64,000 nt of DNA from Letharia columbiana. Its lineage: Eukaryota; Ascomycota; Lecanoromycetes; Lecanorales; Parmeliaceae. Both the position numbers and the translations under genes were made by a program. The notes below the pieces were generated by a model. It ran no database searches, was not told the DNA's origin, and saw nothing but the letters and a program-made list of their open reading frames with translations. Of the stretch, positions 54,450 through 64,000 are shown one piece after another. The number at the start of each line of letters is the position of its first letter. Position 1 is the stretch's first letter. Where the stretch lies: assembly GCF_014066305.1 (NCBI RefSeq), contig NW_023501060.1, positions 310,001 through 374,000 on the forward strand, in the 5' to 3' direction.

Positions 54450-55690
54450 CATGTTTGTTTCGCGGTTGCGATCGCAATCTAAACATGAGATAAAAACATG
54501 AACTCATACCCGTTTCGTGCTCTATAGGATCCGTATATCCACGCAGTAGACGAGCCTACTGAGCTGTCGTGGTCGTTATTAAAATGTCCGAAGGCATACT
54601 GCGCGCCGACCAGTAAAACTAGAAATATGCCAATGCTCGATACAAGAAGGAGAGTAAATCAAGTTGACTAGTTGTGTAGTAGGCGTGAGGAAAACTCGCT
54701 GTTTCAGCTCGTCTGAGCTCTTTCCGATCGACGTGGTTGGCGGTGCTTATGATATCGCACGTGGTAGAGCAGTTAGCTGAGTTATAAAGATCTCCCTAAC
54801 TATGCTCATATTTATTTATACGTATCTTGGGACGGGTCTTTGATAGGTTTCGCTAACATCGTAAGGCGCTCTCAATAAGAGTGTAGAAATTCGTTTTCTT
54901 GAGATGTCGGATATGCGCTCCCCTCTCGGAAAATCAAAGCGTGCCTCTCGGTCAAGGTCATCCTTGGCCTGACGGGTTACCTCCAACTTCTGTTATAAAT
55001 ACTAGGCACTGGGGCTCTTGTCGTCGGTCGTGCATGTAGCTGACCCGATCTAGATATATCCGTGTCCCGCATCGATATAATATTGAGTTGAAAAGAAAGG
55101 GATTCTATCGAAAGTCCACTCTTCTCAACGGGATGATACTACTATCATGTTTTGCTTTAGGGGTAATGACTGAAGAAATAGCGAATTTCTTAGGCAAGAA
55201 CTCTTTTGTGGATGTGATTATTCGACGACATGTCGCTTGAAGTGAGCACTTTTCGATTGCTTTGACCACCTAATAGTGCGTAACCGTGGGTGCTATACCC
55301 ATCGTGTGTCAGCATAGAAAAGGTAGAGGTCCAGTTTAACAAGCAGTATAACAATGTATCGAGGTTAGGCTGGTCTGTAGCTGTTGGTATCTTATCCTGC
55401 ATTGGGGGTGGTTGTCACTTCAGGTCCGCTGAGATTGCAACTGAAATGTCAAAACTTTGCCAACACTTAGATCACTTCAGACTCGGAATGCACATTTTGG
55501 CTATACTATGTTCTTTGCTCCCCGCATCTTCTAGCGGTTTCGGCAGCGGTCTTCATTTATTCTACAAGGACGACATAAACAAGCAATCTCCTTGAAGTGA
55601 TTTGAGCGAAATTCCATCCACAACGCAAACGCTGGCATCAACCTGACTCGTAACCCAGGCGTTTCGCGTTTTCAAAGATAGTCCACAATC
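54450..55690. other. 1.2-kb intergenic stretch
   Basis: No coding signal with family support. The last ~120 bp before 55691 look like the 5' UTR of the following gene. I looked for further mitochondrial-type sequence beside the tRNA-like relic and did not recognise any. Confidence 0.45.
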
Positions 55691-56817
55691 ATGCCCGACC
55701 TCAAATTGCCTGAGGCGACTTGGGGCAGACCTCCTGGCCGCACCGCGAAGAGAAAGCGCCCGGACCCTGACTTCGACATCGCCATTGACACAGACAGTCA
55801 AGTTGATCGCTTCAAACGCCAAAATATCGGGAGTGATACCATCGATCTGACTCCATCCCATCGAATACCTGATGTCCTGGGGTCGCAAGAAACGGATCCT
55901 ACCTATTCAACCTCAACAAGAGAGGCTCAGCGGTCTCAGCTTCCAGCCCCTCTGCTAGATTTACTGTCCTCCCAACCCTTGCGAAAGCCATCAATATCAC
56001 CCTCTTCTCAACCAACTACACTGCCATCAGAGCCTCAGTCGCCCGATTTGCCCGCCTCCGCCATATCTGAGCTTGAAACCCTAAGTGCTGACAATCAACT
56101 CGACAAGCCCAACGACAAAGGCAAGGCCATCCAAAAATGGGATCCTAAGGTGTGGGACGAGAACGAATTCGACAGCGACGAGGAGAATATGAGCCTAGCA
56201 GTCACGATGAAACTAGCCAACGAGCTCTCCCTCTTGAAGTCGTTCCTTGGGATCTACAGAAAGTTCAACATCCATCTCGGCGGTAAGCAGAGCCCGTGCA
56301 CACCAATCATGCCTAATTTAATACATCCATGACTACTGACACAGAAAAAATGTTCCTAGACATTGTATCCGGTCCCCGCCATAAAGGTTTCCTCTTCCTC
56401 ATCTTTTCCACTGTCACTCGCCTCGAATCACACACCACGCACCTGCGCGCCCTCCGCAACGAAAAATTGCGCGGCAGCCCCACTCCAAGCACCATGGAAC
56501 TCATCGCCGAGAAGATCTTTCGCAAGTCCAGAACTCGCCGTGACTACCTGTGGGATATTATGGAGGAGAAGGTGGACATGACTAATGTTGTGGAGAGAGC
56601 CATATGGGTCAAAAAGAAAAAGGCAGTGTTGGGCGATGTTATGGGCGGGCTGGTGGAGTATTTGGAGGAATTGGGAGACGAGGAGGGGTGGAAGGAGAGA
56701 GAGGTGAGGGAGATGGGGGAGAGGTGGGAGAAGAGGTGGAGGGTGTATGGTGCGATGGACAGGGCGGATCTGAAGAAGGCGGGGTGGATTCTGGATGTTG
56801 GAAACCGAGATGGGTGA
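55691..56817 (+). CDS. Uncharacterised fungal protein, probably nuclear
   Basis: Exons 55691-56282 and 56345-56817 (62-bp intron, GTAAGC...ACAG) give 354 residues. The N-terminus has a basic patch (GRTAKRKRPDPDFD), possibly a nuclear localisation signal, then ~120 Ser/Pro-rich disordered residues. An acidic run (WDENEFDSDEENMS) precedes a helical C-terminal half that crosses the intron (ELSLLKSFLGIYRKFNIHLG / EKMFLDIVSGPRHKGFLFLIF) and ends with charged helices (GWKEREVREMGERWEKRWRVYG). No known domain is recognised. The intron position within a continuous helical segment and good phase support a real gene. Confidence 0.75.
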
Positions 56818-57233
56818 GAGATATTACGATGATTATCCTTGAGTGGCCGCAGTCGATGATGCAAGGTGCTAGAAAGGATTGGAGGCTAGAGAAGTGGACA
56901 AGTATGTTGTTTTCGTCCGGCGATATTGCCTTATCGTGGACTTCACTTGTCCAATGACGGGATGTACGACATGATGCAGAGAGCCTTTGGACAGATTGGA
57001 CAATGTGGGGGAATTCAGATAAAGCTGCATGTTTGTCCAACTAGCAATTGATATCAGAGAAACGTGATCTGGTCTCCTCCCCTAGTCGTTTGCTTCTCAA
57101 GCGTACTGATCTTGTGCATGCGCGAATGACATCAACAGGTTTGGATGTCACTTCTCGCATCTGGTACAAAAAATAATGCCTCGCTCCTTCCTCTCTCTTC
57201 CTCCCTTCCTTTCTTCAGTTCAAATTTTCCCAT
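56818..57233. other. Intergenic
   Basis: 416 bp; the last 60 bp before 57234 are CT-rich (CTTCCTCTCTCTTCCTCCCT), typical of a fungal core promoter. Nothing else seen. Confidence 0.5.
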
Positions 57234-58490
57234 ATGACTAGGAGACTTCCTTCTCGTCCAGGTCGTAACCCCAGAACAAGCAAGTTACCTGATATTATAT
57301 TCCGCCACGTCCTTGCCCCTACTTCTCTTACTCCCACAGCTGCCCGAGCAATGGAGAGAGTAGGGTACCCAGCCAACCACCGTCCCTCCTTTGGACCCCG
57401 ACGGTCCAGCAGTCACATCACCAGGCGTGATCCATCCGACTTCAACAACGATGGACACCGCACCCTCGCCGTGCGGCCAAGATACTCTGAACGAACCAAA
57501 AGCTCCGCGGGCTACGACTCCGGCATCCGTGGTGGCGTCATTTACTGCCCACCCACACGCCCGGGGCTGCGCCAGGGTCCCATGTCGGGCTCTTACATTG
57601 GAGATCCCTTCGCAGGACTCGATGAACTCCCTCGCCGAGCCGAAGTCTACGAAGTGCCTGTGTCGTACACCTCTGACCTCGACGGGATGCGAAGTAGATC
57701 CTCGACCCAGACTTCCCGACCGAGTTCCAGGGGGTCTGAATATGTGTACACCGAATACGAAGACGACGAGGAGAGGGAGCGAAAGCGGTTTTTGGGGACG
57801 GAGCTGTATGGCTATGTGATGGCCATGCGACTCAAGGACCGCCTTTTGGAGGTGCGTCAGGTCCTGCAGTTGTACAAGGACTTCGATCGTGCGAGTGGAA
57901 GTAAGTGTAGCTATCCCTAATGTCTTTTCAAGAAGCATCGTCACCAGGCGTATGGAGGCATTTCTCTTACCCGGAAGGCATCTAAAGAACCAGCAGTGAC
58001 ACGTTCCTCAGGTATCTTTGTGATCGAGACGCAGAGGGACTTCATCGAATTGATCCGCCAAGCGATCGAAGCTACCAGGGAAGTAGAAAAGCCATTGCGC
58101 AGATGGGCCGAAGCGGGGAAAAGCAAAACCGAAAGAGGATACTTCACCCACAAGCTTCTCGAGACAGCATCCGAAGTCATCAGACTCTGGCAAAAGCGTT
58201 TCGATTGGATCAGAACCCGCTCCGACGAGATGCTTTACGCGCACGGTGCAAAGGGTTCCAACACCCGACCGACGTACACCACGAGGAGGGAAAAGTGCTT
58301 GTCTTCTGTTGACGAGGCTTCGATGCTTCTCAGAGCGAGGGAGATGGATGAGATTATGGAAGGAGTACAGGAGTTGGGAGATAGATTGAAAGGGGAGTGG
58401 AGACGCGATGGGAAGTTGAAACCGGATGAGATGATAAAAAGGAAGGGTATGAAATGGGGGACGTTAGTTGGGACTGGGAGGACTTTGTAG
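57234..58490 (+). CDS. Uncharacterised fungal protein with helical C-terminal half
   Basis: Exons 57234-57900 and 58012-58490, joined over a 111-bp intron (GTAAGT...CTCAG), give 381 residues. The nearer acceptor at about 57947 leads to an in-frame stop, so the distal one is chosen. Residues 1-170 are basic, Arg/Ser/Pro-rich and probably disordered. From EYEDDEERERKRFLGTELYGYVMAMRLKDRLLEVRQVLQLYKDF onward the protein is alpha-helical with long charged helices (ETQRDFIELIRQAIEATREV). The start could instead be the ATG 39 codons downstream (MERVGYP). No family recognised. Confidence 0.75.
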
Positions 58491-60021
58491 CGATCTTTAC
58501 CGTAGCTCCGCTCGACCTCATGTCCGTCTTTGGACGTCTCGGTTTTTGCCTACTATGTCAATGAATCATGTCTTTGATCTACTCTCTTTACCAACTTGGC
58601 TAAACAGCAGCCCACAAGCAGAACTCTGTGTTCATCACAACTGACTGCAAACACCTCGTCGTTGACAAAATCTGCGTTGTCGACCGGATCTTCTCAAACC
58701 GAGCGGCATCATTTCGCCGGTACGAGGACAATCTGCGCGAACGGCGATGATGGTTGAGACTTTCATCCGAGTATATAGCCACGGCGACGGCTTAGCGTTT
58801 CAATCGTTCTTTCCTTCTGTACTGGTATCAGCGAAATCGTTCCATCTTTGGGAAAACACAAGCCGTGGCGGCAAATCCTGGAAAGGAGTCCAGCAGTCAT
58901 CGTATGGACTGATCTTATGATGATACAGGCTGAGACTCGACTCCGCGGCCCTGAAAAGAATTATGCCTCCGGTTCCACTCTGCCAGAGCGTAAATTCTTG
59001 AATGAAGACGATCAGCGCTGTCTTGGAGACAGCACTCACATAAACCTTTTTTCGCTCAGGGATCCCAGCGAAGGTTGCGCTCGTTGAAAGAGGTCCTCGA
59101 AAAAGCTACCCGTTCTCCAGGGAACACTCCAGAGAGAGAACTCTCGAGATTCTCATCATCAAATGGGCCATCCACCTGCCAGCATGGTAAAAGGCGCAAT
59201 TTATCCCAGCTAGGTTGACACTACGGCTAAGACTTGGTTGTTGGAGATGACGGCTGTAAGCGTTGGCGATGCCTCCTAACTTTCCAATTCCCCTGATTTT
59301 ACGCTGGAGCTGTGTTCGACCACGCAATGACCGATCGTTTCGTATCTTCAATCAGGACTCCCATGACTGCTGGGCAGACGTTATATTGAATGGCACGATA
59401 CAATGAGCGAAGCAAGGGATGGCGCTAAATGATCAGAACAGGCCCTGGAGGACTTGTTGGGCAATCTCTACATGTTGTTGGCGACGCTGATATATGAGTT
59501 GAATAGGGTCAATTTCAAACCGCAGCCGAAAGTTTTGTCAACGATGAGACTTAGGGATGGAAGAGGGGACGGGAATAACGGTTCATTGTGAAGGAGGCAA
59601 TGTTATAGGCTGAGCGAGAACTTCTGAGAGAGGAAAGGGACGTTACGAGGGCGGCCAAAGAGATTGGACCCCTGAGCCAATGAGAGGAGAACATATCAAG
59701 ATCGACAAGCCTTTATGTGAATACAGGAGGAGCACTAACATGGAGACAGTAGGTGACATGTTTAGCATCTTGCCCAATGCTACAAAGGAGACCGAGGATG
59801 AAGTCGAGAGATTCAAAGAGATATTTGTGGAAACATGCAAGACGGTCGAAAAGCTAGACGGAAGCTAGACCTGAGCGAGGGAGAACCATGACCGTCTCTG
59901 CGAGGAATCACACAGGGTAGACAGTGGCCAACGAGAGGGAAGATACCTTGGCTGGTTAGCGATCCTCGATGCTCTAGACTTGCAGGCTCTGGGCTCTATA
60001 TTCGTACAATAACCTATCAAA
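58491..60021. other. 1.5-kb interval, one weak coding trace
   Basis: A 62-codon frame at 59680-59868 has helical, acidic composition (TKETEDEVERFKEIFVETCK), and the preceding ~70 bp in another frame read ERELLREERDVTRAAKEIG, which also looks coding. Together they could be fragments of a small coiled-coil gene with an intron or frameshift, but I cannot build a convincing model. The remainder shows nothing. Confidence 0.35.
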
Positions 60022-60798
60022 TTACTTTCCAACATTCGTAAACCGCAAGTATGGCTTCACTACCCTAACCTCCCCAAACTTCTTCCTCGCATCCTCCGTG
60101 GATACGCTTGGCGGTACAATAACATCATCGCCAGGTATCCAGTCAATCGGTGTCGTGACACCCTTCCCATCGCCAGTTTGCAACGAATCGATCACCCGTA
60201 GTACTTCACTTGTATTCCTGCCCGTGCTGGCCGGGTACATCATTGTCAACCTAATCTTCTTCTGGGGATCGATCACGAAGACGCTCCTTATAGTAAACGC
60301 GATACCCTTCTCGTCTTTGTTCGTCACGTCTTGGGCGTCAACCATGTCGTATGTATATGCTATCTTGCGATCGGCATCTGCGATTATGGGGAACTGCAAC
60401 TTGGTCTTGGATGTCTCGTTAATGTCGGCAATCCAGCGGCCGTGGGAAGAGAGGTCGTTGACGGAGAGTCCAATCATCTTCACGCCTCTCCTGTCAAACT
60501 CGGGCTTCAGTTTCGCAAAAGCTCCAAGCTCCGTGGTGCAGACTGGGGTGAAGTCTGCTGGGTGAGAGAATAAGATGGCCCACTTTCCGCCGAGCCATGA
60601 GTGGAAGTCAATATCACCCTGTGTGGTTTTGGCGGAGAAATTGGGGGCTATGCTTCCTAACCGTAACCGTGGTTGCTCCTCGGTGGCTGTTGCAAGTCCT
60701 CGGCGGAGGAAGGGGGAGGTAGAGGGACGAGTAGCGCGAAGGGAAAAGTTCAGAGCTGTCAAAGAGCGGGGAGCTGAGCGAGTAAGGAATAATGCCAT
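60022..60798 (-). CDS. PRX1: Mitochondrial 1-Cys peroxiredoxin (Prx6 type)
   Basis: Single exon, 258 residues. The first ~35 residues are Arg/Ser/Ala-rich without acids (LTRSAPRSLTALNFSLRATR), a mitochondrial targeting sequence. The peroxidatic site is PADFTPVCTTELG with Cys87, in the PxxxTxxC motif. The Prx6-type C-terminal extension (VTTPIDWIPGDDVIVPP...YLRFTNV) identifies the 1-Cys class. Known role: reduces H2O2 and organic peroxides in mitochondria, with glutathione/thioredoxin regeneration in yeast Prx1. Length matches the family. It is divergent from the small gene at 61385. Confidence 0.95.
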   Translation of the reverse strand: MALFLTRSAPRSLTALNFSLRATRPSTSPFLRRGLATATEEQPRLRLGSIAPNFSAKTTQGDIDFHSWLGGKWAILFSHPADFTPVCTTELGAFAKLKPEFDRRGVKMIGLSVNDLSSHGRWIADINETSKTKLQFPIIADADRKIAYTYDMVDAQDVTNKDEKGIAFTIRSVFVIDPQKKIRLTMMYPASTGRNTSEVLRVIDSLQTGDGKGVTTPIDWIPGDDVIVPPSVSTEDARKKFGEVRVVKPYLRFTNVGK

Positions 60799-61384
60799 TG
60801 TGACTGATGTGTCTGGTACAGAAACAGTATTTGACCGTATTTGATATGGGGAGATGATGCTGGGGAAGATTTAAAAAGTTTGACGCTTAGAAATCTATCC
60901 TAGATGGCGTAATGCGGAATTCGCTCCGACAATCCTTGGCGACGGTCTTGGCAACGGTCTCTAAGTATACTTCTTCCTACCTCCAGATCAGTCTTCAGTA
61001 ACCCTGTGAATGTTCCTGAATCTGTTACTGGCGTATGATAAATTATCACACACGTGCTGCTTCGCTTGTCTCCAAGTTTGCACAAACAAGTCTTTGCCTA
61101 CTCTGTCCCTCTCTCCCTCTTTCTCCTCTCCTCCCTGTTCTTCTCGTCATCGAATCGTTTACAAAGTATCAGAACAATCTGTATCACTAAGGTATCCCAA
61201 GAATCCAACACCATAAACAGGTGTCCAAGGAAGCGCCAAGCTTCACAGGGTCCTGTTGCTTCGAGCCAGATTTCCCGGATCTATTGCACTTCGCGCATAC
61301 AGATTTCCCAATCCTTCTCCGATAACCTCAGATTAGCCAAACAAACCTCTCACAGCCTCACCAGCAATTGGCACCTCATCAACC
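60799..61384. promoter_or_regulatory. Shared upstream region of PRX1 and the small-protein gene
   Basis: 586 bp between divergent starts; a CT-rich segment (61100-61145) fits a core promoter for the plus-strand gene. Confidence 0.45.
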
Positions 61385-61603
61385 ATGCCTTCCTCCAGCA
61401 AACAGCCCAGCAGCTCAACCAGCAAATCTACCTCGGCAAGCGGCCAGTCGGGCAAAGGAGCAGGCAGTCAAGGAGGCACGGGCGTTTCTCCAAACTTCGC
61501 CCAGAGCTACGGCTTGAAGTTTCACGACCCGAAGGATTATGCGGAGGCTCAGGCTATTCAGCAAGCGTTTAGGGATCAGGATGCGAAGCAGGGCGGACGT
61601 TGA
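61385..61603 (+). CDS. Small Ser/Gly-rich protein, 72 residues
   Basis: The N-terminal 35 residues are Ser/Lys/Gly-rich and disordered. The second half (VSPNFAQSYGLKFHDPKDYAEAQAIQQAFRDQD) has the balanced composition and predicted helix of a real small domain. The ATG sits in an ACC-ATG context good for fungi. I do not recognise a family. The alternative is a chance frame, which I consider less likely given the composition. Confidence 0.6.
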   Translation: MPSSSKQPSSSTSKSTSASGQSGKGAGSQGGTGVSPNFAQSYGLKFHDPKDYAEAQAIQQAFRDQDAKQGGR

Positions 61604-61961
61604 ACAAAGGCACCATGGATATGCGGCCTTTGGTGATCAGTGACGTCTTATGGTGGGCTGGGCCGAATGAGGGAGGAGATGTTGTTGGACTGGCAAAGTT
61701 GGAAGACGCTGAGGACTTTGGTTGATACATTGGGTGTACAACCCAGTCAACAGTACAAAGAAAGTCATTCTCCCATGATCCCGGTCTGGGTTCACGCTCG
61801 TCTTCGACTCCTGATCTAAAACATTTGCATGCTCTGCGTATAAACATAATTCGTAACCCTTATACACATGATCTCCTCTCCTCGAGCCTCGAGCCTCGAC
61901 CCTCCTCAATCCTCCACAATCCATCCACCCATTATGTACAAACCCTTCCACTTATCCTCGC
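61604..61961. other. 3' intergenic region between convergent genes
   Basis: 358 bp between the stop of the small gene (plus) and the stop of UBC7 (minus). Nothing identified. Confidence 0.5.
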
Positions 61962-62583
61962 CTACTCCTCCCCCAAACTCGCCCTTACATTCGCCCTACA
62001 TCTCTTCCTAAATTCTTTCGTATCCTCTCTCCATAATCTCGCCGCCTCCACATTCGCCGGACTCTCATCATTCGGACTACTCAGCATACTGATCACGCTC
62101 AAGAGTATTGTTTCGGGCGTTTGAACCGGCGACCACCGTTCGCTGGCAGACTCGTACCCGTATGGATCGTTGGCAGGCGCATGGAGGATCGAGATGCAAA
62201 CGTCGCCGGAGGGATAGACTGTGTAGGACAGCACGGCTCAGCAGGGACTTCAGTAGTGAGGAAATACGACATACCGTTTGGGTGGAATATCGGTGTCTGG
62301 AACGTCATCTTGGGTGGCAGATGTGGGTATTCGGGTGGGAATATGAGATGAGCGCGGTAGAATCCTCCTGTATCTCTTCCATCAGCCTTCCCCTTACTCT
62401 TTCAACAGCAATATTCCGGTACGTACCGCCGTAGTACTTGCAGTCGTCGGAAATCATAAGCATGACCTCCCACTCGAAGACGTTACTCCCAATGAGACCG
62501 CAACTTATGCCGGGAATGTCCTTATCGCTTTGCATCAACTTGAGCTGGCGACTCAAGAGCCCGGAGGCTGCTGAGCTCACCAT
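61962..62583 (-). CDS. UBC7: Ubiquitin-conjugating enzyme E2, UBC7/UBE2G2 type
   Basis: Exons 62583-62427, 62367-62275 and 62218-61962 give 168 residues, the usual Ubc7 length. Visible core: GGGFYRAHLIFPPEYPHLPPKM, then FHPN (81-83) and the catalytic Cys91 in YPSGDVCISILH. The acidic insertion typical of Ubc7/UBE2G after the active site is present (ANDPYGYESASERWSPVQT). Known role: ER-associated degradation, with the membrane partner Cue1 and RING E3s such as Hrd1/Doa10. Introns are 59 and 56 bp. ATG 62583 (MVSSAASGLLSRQLK) gives the standard N-terminal helix. Confidence 0.95.
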
Positions 62584-62888
62584 GGCGGTGTGTTCGGAGC
62601 CCAGTAATATCGTGTTGAGGAGTTCAGCACCGGATTGAGAGGTTGATGGGGCATCATGCTCAAAGTAAGACAAGGAAGCGTCGGACCGAGATGCGGACTC
62701 GGGGGGTTGTCGGTTGCGCTAAATTCATGCAAGTTACCTAAGGAGCGCTTTCATAAATACGACACAGGATTTCGCTGTTAGTGTTCAAGCCGAATCTCAG
62801 ATGGAGCACTTCTCAATAGAAACAATGAGCCATCGTCCTGATCGATCACCTTTTCTGGTATTGCTACATCCACAACGCTCCATTCACA

Positions 62889-63345
62889 ATGACCTCCCTT
62901 ACCCCGAATCCCACACCCTTCCAAGCATGGCTCATCTCCCGCAATGCAGACACGCTCCTTGTTCACTCGGCTGTAGAGATCGAGTATATGATCAAAGACC
63001 CAAGCCATCACATCGAATATCTTCTACCCGATAATTACATCTCCTTGCTCGAAAACAGCTGCAAACGCTCACTATAGCACTATTCACTTTAGACTCCGTT
63101 GATGGACCAATGCTGGCGTGATACGCTGGTTTCCTCTGACGAACACGGAAGCGGTACAGCTACTCTTCAGCTTAGAAAGGGTCTGGGACCCCATCTTCTG
63201 GGTTCACGAGGGAACGGAGGAACACGAGGAGCCTTTGTTCGGCGCTTGTGCGTATTGGCCAGAGTTGAAAGAGGCCCTTGGGTATGAGGTTTGGACTGAC
63301 GAGCAGTTGGCCGAGTGGAAGCTGAAGAGCGGGTATGGTGCCTAG
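62889..63345 (+). pseudogene. Small gene in two frames (MTSLTPNPTPFQAWL... / ...WFPLTNTEAVQ), broken or mis-spliced
   Basis: The first frame (62889-63077) encodes a plausible N-terminal domain (FQAWLISRNADTLLVHSAVEIEYMIKDP). The second frame (about 63100-63345) encodes a plausible C-terminal one (VIRWFPLTNTEAVQLLFSLERVWDPIFWVHEG...YEVWTDEQLAEWKL). The junction (63070-63110) has stops in both frames and no GT-AG pair that restores phase. It may be a decayed gene, an indel error, or a non-canonical intron. No family recognised. Confidence 0.4.
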
Positions 63346-63648
63346 TTCACGGACAGCTCATCACGAGAAGCCGACTGAATTTGCTTTGCGTTATCCATAA
63401 ATGAAGATTAAAATACAAGTAAGCCCTCAAGATTGAGACTAAGGTGTGAATGCTGCGGGCCGGACAAAGCAACTCCGTCGAAAAATGGAAGACTGTCCAA
63501 TGCTAGCTATACAAGATATTAATTCCACCAGACATTATGACCACTCTGAAACTAATCACATGCACTTTGATTGCCAAAACAAGAATGGGTATCTTGTCAA
63601 ACTAAGGAGTCATAACACATGATGATCGCAGCGATTTCTCCGTTACTC
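63346..63648. other. 3' intergenic region
   Basis: 303 bp between the small gene and the 3' end of the surface-protein gene. No element seen. Confidence 0.5.
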
Positions 63649-64000
63649 CTAGATTAGCACACGTCTCAACACTAATCCCATCACGAAAGCGCTAACGAAA
63701 GCTGAAATATTTGGCATCAGGGCGGTTCCAAAGCTCTTCCTGGTTGCGGAAGCTGCAAGTCTTGTTGTAACAGTGGTGACCTCTGGTGCAACGGTGCTTC
63801 CTGGCACGGTAGTCAAAGCCTCGGCCATAACAGACCCAACGGTACTGCCGCCCGTGATTGTCAAGGCTGAGATTGTAGTCGAGATGACGGAAGGCGAAAC
63901 CGTTGTGCCAGGTATCGTGGTGGTATATGTGACCTCTTGACCTAATGCCGTTACCGGTATGGCACTACCAACTCCTGAGGCAGTGTCTTGTGTAGGCAGC
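63649..64000 (-). CDS. Ser/Thr-rich, probably GPI-anchored surface protein, C-terminal part
   Basis: The frame runs from the right edge to a stop at 63649, so the N-terminus lies beyond the window. About 116 residues are visible, rich in Thr/Val/Ser in short motifs (TVPGSTVAPEVTTVTT, TTIPGTTVSPS), typical of O-mannosylated cell-wall proteins. The end is ALMPNISAFVSAFVMGLVLRRVLI, a hydrophobic tail such as follows a GPI omega site, although the basic last residues could instead make it a plain membrane helix. Without the N-terminus the signal peptide and any catalytic domain cannot be judged. Confidence 0.65.
   Translation of the reverse strand, partial: LPTQDTASGVGSAIPVTALGQEVTYTTTIPGTTVSPSVISTTISALTITGGSTVGSVMAEALTTVPGSTVAPEVTTVTTRLAASATRKSFGTALMPNISAFVSAFVMGLVLRRVLI

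Overview
The window is nuclear DNA of a filamentous ascomycete (Pezizomycotina). Supporting signs are short GT-AG introns of roughly 50-110 bp, typical fungal families (RTA1, Zn2Cys6 factor, non-reducing polyketide synthase, DHA1-type MFS, fungal P450), and a transposon tract with near-total loss of CpA/TpG, the signature of repeat-induced point mutation (RIP). I cannot name the genus.

Layout. 0-31 kb is mostly housekeeping or lineage-specific single genes: a phosphotransferase-like gene cut by the left edge, a two-TM membrane protein, a TFIIIC zinc-finger subunit, a small secreted protein, tRNA-His, ALG1 (N-glycan synthesis), an MSC2-like zinc transporter, a Lys/Gln repeat protein, a Zn2Cys6 regulator with frame breaks, an RTA1-family membrane protein, a conserved multi-pass membrane protein and an MFS transporter. 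30.6-47.3 kb looks like a compact secondary-metabolite locus: an SAM methyltransferase, a P450, and a complete non-reducing PKS (SAT-KS-AT-PT-ACP-CMeT-TE, 2,496 aa over five exons). The MFS gene at 27.7-29.5 kb is divergent from the methyltransferase and may belong to it. The likely logic is that the PKS builds and C-methylates an aromatic acid, the P450 and methyltransferase tailor it, and the MFS exports it. That last step is inference.

48.9-53.8 kb is a mobile-element island. A RIP-degraded Ty1/copia element with recognisable gag zinc-knuckle and protease remnants lies between direct repeats that carry a 15-bp minisatellite. It is interrupted by an intact, non-RIPed 1,342-bp LTR element with identical 148-bp LTRs, a perfect 5-bp target duplication (GTAGT), and one antisense ORF encoding a BIR (IAP/survivin-type) zinc-binding domain. 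This is the most unusual thing in the window. Homopolymer A/G blocks sit exactly where the outer LTR halves should be and look like assembly noise.

53.8-64 kb contains a mitochondrial-type tRNA-Val-like relic, two uncharacterised fungal genes, a mitochondrial 1-Cys peroxiredoxin, a tiny conserved-looking protein, UBC7, a possibly broken small gene, and the C-terminal end of a Ser/Thr-rich, probably GPI-anchored surface protein running off the right edge.
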